From positions 62,001 to 126,000 of the forward strand of contig NZ_JAZQRL010000126.1 in NCBI RefSeq assembly GCF_045629565.1: 64,000 nucleotides of DNA, written 5' to 3'. The translations under genes and the position numbers were made by a program. The notes beneath the pieces are model-generated. The model was not told the origin of the DNA, ran no database searches, and saw nothing but the letters and a program-made list of their open reading frames with translations. How positions within the stretch are numbered: the stretch's first letter is position 1; each line of letters opens with the position of its first letter. This DNA is from Arcticibacter sp045629565 (lineage in GTDB: Bacteria > Bacteroidota > Bacteroidia > Sphingobacteriales > Sphingobacteriaceae). Of this stretch, positions 42,930-52,399 are shown one piece after another.

Positions 42930-44240
42930 TTATATTTCACAATTGCTGTCCCAGTTTTCGAGATAATCAGCCACCCGTTTGATGAACATGCCCCCTAAAG
43001 CACCGTCGACTACACGGTGGTCATAAGACATGGAGATAAACATTTTGTGCCTGATGGCAATTACGTCGCCAAATTCAGTCTCCAATACCGCAGGTTTTTT
43101 CTGAATTGCACCAACAGCCATTATCGCTACTTGCGGCTGGTTGATTATAGGAACTCCCATAACGTTACCAAACGAGCCGATATTGGTCAGGGTGAACGTC
43201 CCATCCTGGACCTCATCGGGCAGTAACTTGTTTGCACGTGCACGGGCGGCCAGATCATTAACGGCTCTGGTCAAGCCAATCAGATTAAGCTGATCTGCGT
43301 TCCGGATAACCGGCACGATTAAGTTACCACTTGGAAGTGCTGCAGCCATTCCGATATTAATGTTCTTCTTTTTTATGATCTTGTTGCCCTCAACCGAGAT
43401 ATTGATCATGGGCATATCTTTTATAGCCTTTGCTACTGCCTGAATAAATACCGGAGTAAAGGTAATTTTCTGCCCTTCCCGTTTCTCAAAAGAAGACTTA
43501 ATTTTTTCTCTCCATTTAACAATATTGGTAACGTCAGCCTCAATAAACGATGTAACGTGTGGCGCTACCTGCTTGCTCATGACCATATGATCAGCGATAA
43601 GCCTGCGCATACGGTCCATTTCGATGATCTCATCGGCACCATTGGAGACGGTGCTTTGCTGCGGAGGATACGGGGCTTTATAGGAACTGGTATTCCTGTG
43701 AGGTTCCGGTGCTGGTGCCTGGGCTGACTTTTTCTTATGCCCTTTTATGTAATCGAGAATATCCTGCTTGGTTACACGTCCATCGGAGCCTGTTCCTGTA
43801 ATATGATCAAGCTCTTCGAGAGATATACCCTCTTCAGCAGCGATGCTCTTAACAAGCGGAGAATAAAAGCGGGATGAGTTTTCGTAACTGACTTTAGCTT
43901 CCGAAGGGGCAACCAGGAGATCAAGACCCGGAGGCTCAGGCGCAGTTATTGCCGCTACTGACGGTGCCTGAGCACTTTCGCTATCGTTTGTTACATTATC
44001 TGCTGTTTCGATTACAGCGATCACAGAGCCTACATGGACAATATCATCAACTTTTACGGTTTGCGATATTAACTTTCCGGAAACCGGTGAGGGAACTTCT
44101 GAGTCGACCTTATCTGTCGCGATCTCGACTATAGTTTCGTCTTCATGAATCGTGTCACCTGGATTCTTTAACCATCTGATGATGGTAGCTTCGGCAACAC
44201 TCTCACCCATTTTCGGAAGAACTAATTCAAATTGAGCCAT
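42930..44240 (-). CDS. 2-oxoacid dehydrogenase E2 (dihydrolipoamide acyltransferase)
   Basis: A 436-residue E2 component. I start it at 44240, where MAQFELVLPKMGES opens the lipoyl domain; the lipoylated lysine is K44 (ATDKVDSE). A flexible Pro/Ala linker follows, then a peripheral-subunit-binding domain (about 130-170, VKSIAAEEGI) and the catalytic domain with the DHRVVDG active site (H408 and D412). A single lipoyl domain fits branched-chain or general 2-oxoacid complexes more than the multi-lipoyl pyruvate E2, but this is not decisive. No E1 or E3 genes are adjacent. Confidence 0.9.
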   Translation of the reverse strand: MAQFELVLPKMGESVAEATIIRWLKNPGDTIHEDETIVEIATDKVDSEVPSPVSGKLISQTVKVDDIVHVGSVIAVIETADNVTNDSESAQAPSVAAITAPEPPGLDLLVAPSEAKVSYENSSRFYSPLVKSIAAEEGISLEELDHITGTGSDGRVTKQDILDYIKGHKKKSAQAPAPEPHRNTSSYKAPYPPQQSTVSNGADEIIEMDRMRRLIADHMVMSKQVAPHVTSFIEADVTNIVKWREKIKSSFEKREGQKITFTPVFIQAVAKAIKDMPMINISVEGNKIIKKKNINIGMAAALPSGNLIVPVIRNADQLNLIGLTRAVNDLAARARANKLLPDEVQDGTFTLTNIGSFGNVMGVPIINQPQVAIMAVGAIQKKPAVLETEFGDVIAIRHKMFISMSYDHRVVDGALGGMFIKRVADYLENWDSNCEI

Positions 44241-44286
44241 ACGAGTTGTAATTGGGTATAGCTGCAAAATTAAACCTTTTTAGCAC

Positions 44287-45534
44287 TTAGTTGTGTTCTT
44301 CCTTAACTAATTTAAGCAGTAATACGATTGAATTTATTGCTGCGCGTTCAATATTTTGAGTTCTGCGCCCCGAAAAGGAGTACTTACGGCTGATGGTCTT
44401 GTTCTTCCCCGAAACGGCAACCCACACAGTACCAACCGGCTTAGCCTCGGTTCCACCACCCGGTCCGGCCACTCCACTTATGGCGATAGCATAATCAGCG
44501 TTAAAGTTCTTTCCTGCTCCTTTTGCCATCTCCAGAACTGTTTCCTCGCTAACCGCGCCGAAGGTTTGCAAGGTAGCATGCTGCACATTAAGCAGCTTTT
44601 CTTTCAGCTCATTCGAGTAAGTAACAGCCCCCCCTAGGAAGACATTGCTTGCACCGCTGTGCTGAGTAAACAGATGAGACAGGAAGCCGCCCGTACAACT
44701 TTCAGCTACTGTGAGCGTTAGATTTTTCTCCTTTAGAAGGTTCATAGCAGCGATTTCAAGAGGTATATCCTCACTGACGATAACATATTCGGGAATCCGG
44801 GCGGTGATCTTCGTAACGTACTGCCTGATCTCGGTAGATAAAGCAGCTCCGTCCAATCCGTAAGCACTCAGGCGAAGCCTGACCTGTCCTAGTTTCGGCA
44901 AATAGGCCAGATGAATATGCGGCGGCAGGCTGTCTTCGATATCAGCTATCGCCTCTGCAAGAAAGGACTCTCCGAGACCAGCTGTTAATATGGTATGATG
45001 GACGATGGCTGAAAGATCAAAATGAACTTTCACTCTTGGCAATACCTCTTCTTCAATCAGATATTTCATTTCAAAGGGAACACCCGGGAGAGAAACATAT
45101 ATATGCCCTCCTTCTTCAAACCACATACCTGGGGCCGTGCCGTTCTGGTTTTGCAGAACGATAGCGTTCTGCGGCACATCAGCTTGTTGTTCATTGATTG
45201 CCAGCAGGGGCCGGTTTGATTTCGCGAAGATCCGCTTCACGTTTTCCAAGGCGCCTTCATCGCGTCGGAAACCGACACCAAAGTAATCTGCGAGCGTTTT
45301 CTTGGTTATATCATCCTTCGTTGGTCCCAGCCCCCCGGTAATGATGATCAGCTCGGCCCGTTGCGAAGCCGCTCCAAGAGCCTCCAGAATATGGTCTTTG
45401 CTATCGGATACGGAAGTAATTTGCTTTACGCTGATCCCATGATCATTCAACGTCGTAGCAATCCAGGCGGAGTTGGTATCAACGATCTGACCAATTAGAA
45501 TTTCGTCTCCAATGGTGATAATTTCTGCTGACAT
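44287..45534 (-). CDS. cinA: CinA-family protein (NMN deamidase / damage-inducible)
   Basis: A 415-residue two-domain protein. The MoCF-like N-terminal domain starts AEIITIGDEILIGQIVDTNSAW and contains ITGGLGPTKDD (about 66-76). The C-terminal CinA domain (about 255-415) carries TVAESCTGGFLSH and ISGVAGPGGG, as in nicotinamide-mononucleotide deamidases. It probably works in NAD recycling and ADP-ribose hydrolysis. It lies 3 bases after the lptD stop, a tight operon, and 46 bases upstream of the E2 start. Confidence 0.92.
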   Translation of the reverse strand: MSAEIITIGDEILIGQIVDTNSAWIATTLNDHGISVKQITSVSDSKDHILEALGAASQRAELIIITGGLGPTKDDITKKTLADYFGVGFRRDEGALENVKRIFAKSNRPLLAINEQQADVPQNAIVLQNQNGTAPGMWFEEGGHIYVSLPGVPFEMKYLIEEEVLPRVKVHFDLSAIVHHTILTAGLGESFLAEAIADIEDSLPPHIHLAYLPKLGQVRLRLSAYGLDGAALSTEIRQYVTKITARIPEYVIVSEDIPLEIAAMNLLKEKNLTLTVAESCTGGFLSHLFTQHSGASNVFLGGAVTYSNELKEKLLNVQHATLQTFGAVSEETVLEMAKGAGKNFNADYAIAISGVAGPGGGTEAKPVGTVWVAVSGKNKTISRKYSFSGRRTQNIERAAINSIVLLLKLVKEEHN

Positions 45535-45537
45535 GAC

Positions 45538-48174
45538 TTAATAATTTAGTGGTAAGGCACTTCGTCTTCTAAGCTTGAGATCCTGAAGAATGGATGCTCT
45601 GACGCGTATGTCAAAGCTGTAGCTTTTGTACCTTCCGAAAGGTGTCCAACCAAACGACATGTCCCAGCAATGCAGATCACGGTTTATACTGAACCGTGTT
45701 AAACTGATTTCTTTTGCCCGGAAATCATAACCTGAGTTGAACACTACTTTCCATTTGGGCGTAACACTTAAATCGCCATTGAAGTTAAGCGTGTTGGTGA
45801 TGAAAGAACGCAGTCCGTTGTTTGTATAGTTAAAACTATAAGCAGCGCTGAAGTTCCATGGAACCGTAAAGTCCACATAGTAGTTCGGATTGTTCAGGAT
45901 ATTGCGGATGTCCTGTTGTTGCGAAGGCGTGATATTGGGATCATCCTGACGTTTCCGAAGTTCTTCATTCCGTTCTCTTAGTGCGGAAGAGTTGAAGCTG
46001 AAGTCGGTTGAGAGTGACAAAGATGACAATCTGGCCAGCTTCCCATCTTTAATCAGGAATTTGTTGATCCTAACCGGATAACCTTTTTCATTCATAACCT
46101 GATAAGGGTCAAAACTACCGGAAAAGTTGATACCTATTTTTTGTTTAAAAAATGCGGTCCTCCCACCAAAGCTTATCGTCGAGAGCTTCAAGGAGTCGGC
46201 CGCAAAATTATAATTTCCGGAAAATGTTAGCCCTTGTATAATAGGAATTTTCTCGAACGCATTGCTGGTGTCGCTCTTGGCTTTTACCTTCGCTTCTATG
46301 TTATTGTCTATTGAGAAGCCAATAGATGCACTCCTGCCCCGTCCGGGACCGCCATACATCGTCCCTTCAAAGCGGGAATAGCGGCTAACTCTTTTAACGG
46401 AATCGTTTACCGCAAAGCCATTCGTGGCAATATCTCTATAAAAGCCAAAACGGGGATCGCTGAAATCGGGCGTATAATTAAAGTTGACTGAGGGTGTCAT
46501 GACGTGGCGCAAGGCTACCAGATTACCCTTTTTAAACGTCTTCATTCCATATATCTTGGTAGAAAAACCACCATTAAGGCTGTAGTTATAGTTTCTTGCA
46601 AAGCCGGGGATGGTATCCGTCGTTACTGTAGAGTCGCCCTCCAAACTTTTACTCACCGTCTGAAATGACCACCGTTCAGAGTAATTCACCCCAGTATTGA
46701 ACTGTAAGAACTTCAGGACGTTCATCGATAAGCTGACCGGAATATTGTGCTGCATCCCATTTTGGAACTTTTGTAAATTCTCTTTCTTGAACAGCCCTTC
46801 TTCCGGGCCGTTGAATGTATTGGAACCTTCCAATGTATACCCGACAGCAATTCGTTGAAACCATTTCTGCTCCCCTACACGATCTTTCCTATCGAACGGA
46901 TTAATCGTAGTCATACTCAGGTTGAACGAAGGAAGCGTCAGATTTACCGTCTTCGCACTGATATCCTGGGAATGCCTCAGTGCCGAAGTGAAGTTAAATA
47001 GCCCATCAAAGAAAGTACGCCCGTATGCAATACTGGAAGACATACTGTTCCTTACAATGGAATTATAATCATACGTTCCCGAGGCAGCGGTCTGTTGAAA
47101 ATAAGAGCTTGTCCCGAAGTTCACATTCGCACTCAGAGTAGTTCCAGGGTTGGCAGACTGATCCTGTGAGTGAGACCATTGCACATTGAACTGTTTCGAA
47201 GCTGTATTACCGGCTGTTCCCTCTATCGCGTTTGGACTCTTGATCGAAGAAAAACTAAGATTTACACTTCCGCTGTATTTGTAGTTTACCTTGTATCGTG
47301 CAGCAGTGTTAATATCCCAGGAACCTTTACTGTATATCGTGCCCAAAATATCCGCATCCCAATAATCGTTGATACCCAGATACCAGCCTATACCCTGCAT
47401 ATAGAAGCCCCTGTTGGCGTCTTCTCCAAAACTAGGGAAGCGAAATCCGGATGCCCGTTTGTTCATCTTAGGAAAAAACCCAAAGGGCAGCCCCAAAGGA
47501 ATGGGTATATGTTCAATCTCCAGATAAGCAGGCCCGCTGATCACCTGTTTGTCGGTTACAAGTCCTTTCGTAATATGGATACCGAAATGCGTATGTGGTT
47601 CCGGAAGGTTACAGGTACTGTAAATGCCATGTTTCAGGGAAACCTCATTATATTCGTTCTTCTTTGATTTCCGCGCCTGGATAAATCCGCCGTCCATGGA
47701 AGTAGCCGTACCAAACAGTGTCCCCTTTTTGGTTTCGAAATTAAAGAACAGAGAATCCGTCGTCACGGGGTTATCCGCCCCTTGTTTGAATATAGGCCTT
47801 CCGCGATATACGTTATATTTGTCGTTTCTACCTCTCGCGAATAACAGCTTATTCTTCTGATCAATGCGAATATAATCAGCATCAAGCTCTAAATCTTCAT
47901 AGGCAATCCGCCCGTTTCCATATAAATAGATGATATTCCCGTCTATGCTGAAATTGATAGAATCCACTGCAGTGTATTGAATCTCGGAATTAAGGCCTGT
48001 AGCAGACTTTTTGATAACAGAATCCGTTCTAAGAGAGTCCGGTCTGACTGAGTCAACTACTGCAGAACGAGTTCCTGATGTATCAGTTCTATTTGCTGGC
48101 GGACGATTTAATGCTGGTTGGGCGCTTAGTTTGAAACTAAACAGCAATAAAAAGAGAATGTGTATGTTTCTCAC
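45538..48174 (-). CDS. lptD: LPS-assembly protein LptD, Bacteroidota type
   Basis: A large outer-membrane protein of about 878 residues. It has a signal peptide (RNIHILFLLLFSFKLSAQ), then an OstA/LptA-like beta-jellyroll region (about 70-200, with ELDADYIRIDQKNKLLFARG). A long barrel follows, containing repeated aromatic strands and a PLGLPFGFFPKMNKRASGFRFP-like plug segment (split here by description). It inserts LPS into the outer leaflet. I choose GTG at 48174 because the TTG at 48225 lies within the -7 promoter box, upstream of the expected transcription start; TTG at 48207 is the other option. Operon with cinA. Confidence 0.82.
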   Translation of the reverse strand: MRNIHILFLLLFSFKLSAQPALNRPPANRTDTSGTRSAVVDSVRPDSLRTDSVIKKSATGLNSEIQYTAVDSINFSIDGNIIYLYGNGRIAYEDLELDADYIRIDQKNKLLFARGRNDKYNVYRGRPIFKQGADNPVTTDSLFFNFETKKGTLFGTATSMDGGFIQARKSKKNEYNEVSLKHGIYSTCNLPEPHTHFGIHITKGLVTDKQVISGPAYLEIEHIPIPLGLPFGFFPKMNKRASGFRFPSFGEDANRGFYMQGIGWYLGINDYWDADILGTIYSKGSWDINTAARYKVNYKYSGSVNLSFSSIKSPNAIEGTAGNTASKQFNVQWSHSQDQSANPGTTLSANVNFGTSSYFQQTAASGTYDYNSIVRNSMSSSIAYGRTFFDGLFNFTSALRHSQDISAKTVNLTLPSFNLSMTTINPFDRKDRVGEQKWFQRIAVGYTLEGSNTFNGPEEGLFKKENLQKFQNGMQHNIPVSLSMNVLKFLQFNTGVNYSERWSFQTVSKSLEGDSTVTTDTIPGFARNYNYSLNGGFSTKIYGMKTFKKGNLVALRHVMTPSVNFNYTPDFSDPRFGFYRDIATNGFAVNDSVKRVSRYSRFEGTMYGGPGRGRSASIGFSIDNNIEAKVKAKSDTSNAFEKIPIIQGLTFSGNYNFAADSLKLSTISFGGRTAFFKQKIGINFSGSFDPYQVMNEKGYPVRINKFLIKDGKLARLSSLSLSTDFSFNSSALRERNEELRKRQDDPNITPSQQQDIRNILNNPNYYVDFTVPWNFSAAYSFNYTNNGLRSFITNTLNFNGDLSVTPKWKVVFNSGYDFRAKEISLTRFSINRDLHCWDMSFGWTPFGRYKSYSFDIRVRASILQDLKLRRRSALPLNY

Positions 48175-48214
48175 AAAAAGGCTTCTGACGAATTTTAAAT
48201 CTGACAATGAATTG

Positions 48215-48222
48215 TACTTTTG
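48215..48222 (+). promoter_or_regulatory. -7 element of the amidase gene (TACTTTTG)
   Basis: An exact TAnnTTTG match on the plus strand, 28 bases before the amidase ATG. It abuts the minus-strand element of lptD, sharing the TTTGCAAA centre. Confidence 0.62.
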
Positions 48223-48230
48223 CAAATATA
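48223..48230 (-). promoter_or_regulatory. -7 element of lptD (TATATTTG, minus strand)
   Basis: An exact match on the minus strand, directly adjoining the plus-strand element. Its expected transcription start near 48217 rules out the TTG at 48225 as the lptD start. Confidence 0.62.
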
Positions 48231-48250
48231 TTCTTACAACTCCAAAATTA

Positions 48251-49060
48251 ATGAAAATATTACCATTGAAGAGATCGATTTACGCTATACTCCTTTTGAT
48301 ACTGGCATTTCCCCTTGTTTCATTCGACTATAACTCCAAAAATGCGCCTTATCGTATAAAAACAATCGTAATTGACGCTGGTCACGGTGGCCGAGACGGA
48401 GCAACAAGAGGCTTGTTCGCTAAAGAAAAAGACGTTGCCCTACAAGTAGCACTTCGTCTGGGCAAAGCGATATCAGAAAATAACAGCGATATTAAAGTGG
48501 TATATACCCGGGAAGAGGATGTGTTTATTCCGCTCTACGAACGGATAGGCCTGGCAAACCGGGTCAAGGCGGATATCTTTATATCCATACACTGTAATTC
48601 CATGCCTTTCAATATGAGGAACCGGACGGCGACCAAAGGTGTTGAGACCTTCGTATCCGGATTCAATAGACTGGGAGAGCAAAACACTGCTATCAGGGAA
48701 AACGCTTCCATACTTCTGGAAAAAGATTATAAAGACAATTACGATGGTTATGATCCAAACGATCCTGAAAGTTTCATTATCTTTTCCCTGCTAAAAAATG
48801 CATATCGTGAGCAGAGCATCCGTTTGGCAACATTGGTACAGGATGAGTATAAAGCAGCGGGGCGCGTCAACAGAGGGGTAAAAGAACAAAGCCTTGCAGT
48901 GCTCGCTAAGGCGGGAATGCCTGCTATATTGACGGAAATCGGCTTTATAAGCAATCCTCAGGAAGAAGAGTACATGACCTCCGAAAATGGTCAAAACGAA
49001 ATTGTATCTTGTTTGTTAAAAGCAATTCAAGCCTACAAGAAGCAGGTGGAACTTAATTAA
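48251..49060 (+). CDS. N-acetylmuramoyl-L-alanine amidase (Amidase_3)
   Basis: A 269-residue zinc amidase that cuts peptide stems from peptidoglycan during cell separation. The start at 48251 gives a signal anchor (residues 8-24); a longer upstream frame is rejected because it would run back through the promoter and into lptD. Motifs are IDAGHGGRDG with the first zinc His, a central Glu, SIHCNSMPF with the second His, and LTEIGFISNPQEE with the catalytic Glu. It is followed after 20 bases by mlaD on the same strand. Confidence 0.9.
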   Translation: MKILPLKRSIYAILLLILAFPLVSFDYNSKNAPYRIKTIVIDAGHGGRDGATRGLFAKEKDVALQVALRLGKAISENNSDIKVVYTREEDVFIPLYERIGLANRVKADIFISIHCNSMPFNMRNRTATKGVETFVSGFNRLGEQNTAIRENASILLEKDYKDNYDGYDPNDPESFIIFSLLKNAYREQSIRLATLVQDEYKAAGRVNRGVKEQSLAVLAKAGMPAILTEIGFISNPQEEEYMTSENGQNEIVSCLLKAIQAYKKQVELN

Positions 49061-49080
49061 ACAGATATTACCGAACATTT

Positions 49081-50025
49081 ATGAAGATTACTAACGAAAC
49101 GAAAGTTGGAATCCTGGCTACAGTTGCTATAGCTGTCCTGGTCATTGGTTACAGCTTTCTTAAGGGGAACGACGTCTTTTCTAGCGAACAAGAATTTTAT
49201 GCTTCCTATGACAATGTTGAAGGTCTTGTCGTATCAAACCCAGTCTTCGTAAATGGCTATCAAATTGGTCGTGTATCTAAACTGTCGCTGGTTGAATCCG
49301 GAAAAATTGTTGTTCAGTTGAAGATCAATCCTGATTACCAGATCCCAATCAACACCATAGCACGTTTAGAAAGTACAAGTCTACTCGGTGGAAAGGCGAT
49401 AGTGTTCGATATTGGAAACAGCAAGCAGTATGCGCAAAATGGAGACACCCTACAGGCAAACATTCAGCAGAACCTGATGCAGCAGGTAAAGCCGGTTCAG
49501 GAAAAGGCAGAGGCAATGGTTGGAAGGCTTGATTCTATCCTTACATCGCTTAATAGCACCATCAATCCGGAGTTTCAGCAAAACTTCAACAGAAGCTTCG
49601 CCAGTATCGCCAATATTCTGCGGACGCTGGAGGCTACAACTCAAAAAGTTGACGGCATGGTAGGTGAACAGAGCAACCGCCTGACCAGCATATTCGCCAA
49701 CCTGGAGTCAATCTCTGCCAATTTCAAAAACAATAATGCTAAGGTGACCGGAATAATGACGAACCTCGAGAACATCACCGACCAGGTGGCACGGTCTAAT
49801 TTCGAGCAAACTATCAAGAATACTGACAAAGCCGTTGCCGATCTGCAGCTTGCCATAAACAAGGTGAATAACGGTCAGGGTTCCATTGGTAAACTCGTAA
49901 ACGACGATAGTTTATACAACAATCTGAATAACGCAGCCAAGAATCTTGATAACCTGATGATCGACCTGAAAGCACATCCAAAAAGATATGTCAGCTTCTC
50001 CGTATTCGGAGGAAAAAAGGATTAA
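49081..50025 (+). CDS. mlaD: MCE-domain protein, MlaD family
   Basis: A 314-residue protein with one N-terminal membrane helix (about 11-28) and an MCE domain (about 37-115, FYASYDNVEGLVVSNPVFVNG). A long coiled coil (about 130-280) would form a periplasmic tube or needle. It probably carries phospholipid between membranes. The permease and ATPase partners (MlaE, MlaF) are not next to it; pairing with an amidase gene is the arrangement seen here. It converges on rnz with a 17-base gap. Confidence 0.87.
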   Translation: MKITNETKVGILATVAIAVLVIGYSFLKGNDVFSSEQEFYASYDNVEGLVVSNPVFVNGYQIGRVSKLSLVESGKIVVQLKINPDYQIPINTIARLESTSLLGGKAIVFDIGNSKQYAQNGDTLQANIQQNLMQQVKPVQEKAEAMVGRLDSILTSLNSTINPEFQQNFNRSFASIANILRTLEATTQKVDGMVGEQSNRLTSIFANLESISANFKNNNAKVTGIMTNLENITDQVARSNFEQTIKNTDKAVADLQLAINKVNNGQGSIGKLVNDDSLYNNLNNAAKNLDNLMIDLKAHPKRYVSFSVFGGKKD

Positions 50026-50042
50026 CGAATGAGTAAAGAAGG

Positions 50043-50954
50043 TTACACGGTAAAGGTGTGGCCTTCTAATGCTAATCTGGAATTCGAAAAAACCGTCCTT
50101 GCTTCATCCTGAAGAGGTTCGAGCTCACGGTAACGTGCAGAGAAATGTCCAAGTAATAATTGCTCCGCCCCTGCTTTTTCTGCAATCTGGGCTGCCTGAA
50201 GTGATGTGGTGTGGAAGGTTTCTGCTGCCCTGGCCGCCATGTCATGCATAAACGTCGCTTCATGATAAAGCGTGCTGACACCCTGAATCTGCTCTATATA
50301 TTTCCAGTTGCAGATAGTGTCTGAGCAATAAGCATACGAGCGCGGCGGATCGGCCTCCTGGGTAAGCTCAGCCGCAGCGTGAATAACGCCCTGCTTATCC
50401 GTAAAATCGACACCCCTCTTGATTAAGGGAATCATGTCTATCGGGATATGTAGCTCGTCAACCTTTTCTTTTAAAATTTTGGGAAGTCGCTTCTTCTGGT
50501 TAAACCGAAAACCGGTGCACGGAATTCTGTGTTCCAACGGAAAGGTTTCAACCCTTATATCGGGATTCTCATAAATCAACTCGTTCCTTTGCACCTGCGT
50601 GGCATGAAACTCAATAGGATATCGGAGGTCAGTCTGCGAATATTTAAACTGGATATCCAAGATTTCCTTAAGCTCAGGCGGACCAAAGATATTCATAGGC
50701 CGCGTGCGACCATAGAGGTGAAGCGACGACAAGAGACCAACCAAACCAAGATAATGGTCGCCATGAAGATGGCTGATAAAAATATGGTTCAACCGCTGTG
50801 CTTTGATGCTGTTTTTCAAAAGCTGTTGCTGCGTACCCTCTCCACAGTCGATAAGAAATAAACGCTCATTAGCGTTCAGCACCTGAGCACTCGGATTTCT
50901 ATTAAAAATGGGAGTTGCGGAGCTACTTCCCAGGATCGTTACCTCAAATTTCAT
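50043..50954 (-). CDS. rnz: Ribonuclease Z
   Basis: A 303-residue tRNase Z of the metallo-beta-lactamase family, which cuts tRNA precursors 3' of the discriminator. The metal site SHLHGDH has H62, H64, D66 and H67. Further conserved segments are EHRIPCTGF (about 145-153) and the C-terminal LGHFSARY box. Because the tRNA here lacks an encoded CCA, this enzyme would mature it. It starts 7 bases after the STAS gene on the same strand. Confidence 0.94.
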   Translation of the reverse strand: MKFEVTILGSSSATPIFNRNPSAQVLNANERLFLIDCGEGTQQQLLKNSIKAQRLNHIFISHLHGDHYLGLVGLLSSLHLYGRTRPMNIFGPPELKEILDIQFKYSQTDLRYPIEFHATQVQRNELIYENPDIRVETFPLEHRIPCTGFRFNQKKRLPKILKEKVDELHIPIDMIPLIKRGVDFTDKQGVIHAAAELTQEADPPRSYAYCSDTICNWKYIEQIQGVSTLYHEATFMHDMAARAAETFHTTSLQAAQIAEKAGAEQLLLGHFSARYRELEPLQDEARTVFSNSRLALEGHTFTV

Positions 50955-50961
50955 TCGACTT

Positions 50962-51339
50962 CTATTCCTCGGATCTGTTTAAATCTCTCTCAATCTCTTC
51001 CATGAATAACAAATCGATGGCTTCTTCTACGGACTGGGTAATACTGAGAACGTCCTGAAGCTGCGAAATATTGATTAATCGCTCGACATTTTCACTTAGT
51101 CCGGAAATGATAAAGCTGCCCGCCGAGTTTTTACATAACCTGTGTCCCACAAGCAAACTGCTAAGTCCGGAAGAATCTGAGTACAGTACCTGGGACAAGT
51201 CCAGTATAATGTTTCTTATCCCTTCTGCGTTCATCAAAATCATCTCAGATTTTAACTTGGGTGAAATAAGAGAGTTTAACTTTTTTTCTTCCAGTATAAT
51301 AAGTACGTACTTCTCGTGCCTGTCTAGTGAATATTTCAT
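50962..51339 (-). CDS. STAS-domain protein (anti-sigma factor antagonist-like)
   Basis: A 125-residue STAS-domain protein. The segment NIILDLSQVLYSDSSGLSSLL (about 44-63, phospho-acceptor Ser in DSSG) matches SpoIIAA/RsbV-type antagonists. The rest follows the alternating strand-helix layout, with an acidic C-terminal tail. No kinase or phosphatase partner is adjacent, so the switch it controls is unknown. It is co-transcribed with rnz. Confidence 0.84.
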   Translation of the reverse strand: MKYSLDRHEKYVLIILEEKKLNSLISPKLKSEMILMNAEGIRNIILDLSQVLYSDSSGLSSLLVGHRLCKNSAGSFIISGLSENVERLINISQLQDVLSITQSVEEAIDLLFMEEIERDLNRSEE

Positions 51340-51369
51340 TACTTTATTGGTTAGAAATAATATCCTATA

Positions 51370-52320
51370 TTAACTTAATCTTTTCAGGCTCTCTTCAACG
51401 TTCGCTCTGATTCGATCATTTATTTCTGAAGATTCTGATTTGCGGAACGACTCACCGGTGATGTGTTCGTAAAGTTCAATATAGCGTTCTGATATCGATT
51501 TCACAAGTTCGGGTGACATATAAGGAACTTGTTGTCCCTCTTTACCCTGAAACCCGTTCTCAATCAACCACTGTCTTAGAAATTCTTTGGACAATTGTCT
51601 TTGAGGCTGCGACTCCTTTTGCAGCTGCGCATATGAATCCGCATAAAAATACCTGGAAGAATCAGGTGTATGAATTTCGTCGATCAGATAAATCTTTCCG
51701 TCAGCAGCCTTCCCGAATTCGTACTTGGTATCTACCAGTATCAATCCACGTTCAGCCGCTATATCCGTTCCCCGTTGAAAGAGCTGACGTGTATACTGCT
51801 CTAATTGCAGGTAATCTTCTTCCGATACTATTCCCTTTTCAAGTATATCCTCGCGGGAGATATCTTCATCATGACCCACGGCAGCCTTCGTCGTAGGGGT
51901 TATGATAGGAGCTGGTAATTTGTCATTTTCCTTAAGTCCTTCAGGAAGTGAAACTCCGCAAACCGCTCGTCTGCCTGCCTGATATTCCCTCCAGGCATGG
52001 CCGGCGAGGTAACCGCGTATCACCATCTCCACTTTAAACGGCTCACAGATTTTACCGATAGTGACATTGGGATCAGGTATATCTATAACCCAATTCGACA
52101 CGATGTCCTGGGTAGCACTTAGAGACTTAGCTGCAATCTGATTCAACACCTGCCCCTTATAAGGTATGGCCTCAGGTAAAATAACGTCGAAGGCAGATAT
52201 CCTGTCACTTACGATCATTACCAGATAGTGATCGCCGATCGTATAAACGTCGCGGACCTTCCCCTTGTAAAATTTCGTCTGTCCCGGAAAATTAAAGTGA
52301 GTTTCTTTGATAGCAGTCAT
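51370..52320 (-). CDS. purC: Phosphoribosylaminoimidazole-succinocarboxamide synthase
   Basis: A 316-residue SAICAR synthetase of purine biosynthesis. Family motifs are FYKGKVRDVYTIGD near the N-terminus, SDRISAFDVILPE (about 39-51), KCEPF-like EPFKVEMVIRGYLAG (about 92-106) and LIDEIHTPDSSRYF (about 205-218). The long form, with extra N- and C-terminal parts, is normal for this phylum. It has its own -7 element (TAATTTTG). The 31-base gap to the STAS gene allows co-transcription. Confidence 0.95.
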   Translation of the reverse strand: MTAIKETHFNFPGQTKFYKGKVRDVYTIGDHYLVMIVSDRISAFDVILPEAIPYKGQVLNQIAAKSLSATQDIVSNWVIDIPDPNVTIGKICEPFKVEMVIRGYLAGHAWREYQAGRRAVCGVSLPEGLKENDKLPAPIITPTTKAAVGHDEDISREDILEKGIVSEEDYLQLEQYTRQLFQRGTDIAAERGLILVDTKYEFGKAADGKIYLIDEIHTPDSSRYFYADSYAQLQKESQPQRQLSKEFLRQWLIENGFQGKEGQQVPYMSPELVKSISERYIELYEHITGESFRKSESSEINDRIRANVEESLKRLS

Positions 52321-52356
52321 CTGGAAAATGGATCAAGTTAATCTTAATAATAAGTC

Positions 52357-52364
52357 CAAAATTA
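52357..52364 (-). promoter_or_regulatory. -7 element of purC (TAATTTTG, minus strand)
   Basis: An exact TAnnTTTG match on the minus strand, 36 bases before the purC ATG. Confidence 0.52.
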
Positions 52365-52399
52365 TCAAATAATGTCAGAATACCCACTTTCTAGGCAGA

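Noticed and set aside
48175..48225. TTG start of lptD at 48225
   Set aside because: The codon overlaps the minus-strand -7 element and would lie upstream of the transcription start; GTG at 48174 begins a good signal peptide.
48011..48250. Upstream extension of the amidase ORF into lptD
   Set aside because: It would run through the promoter and antisense to lptD; a proper signal anchor begins at 48251.
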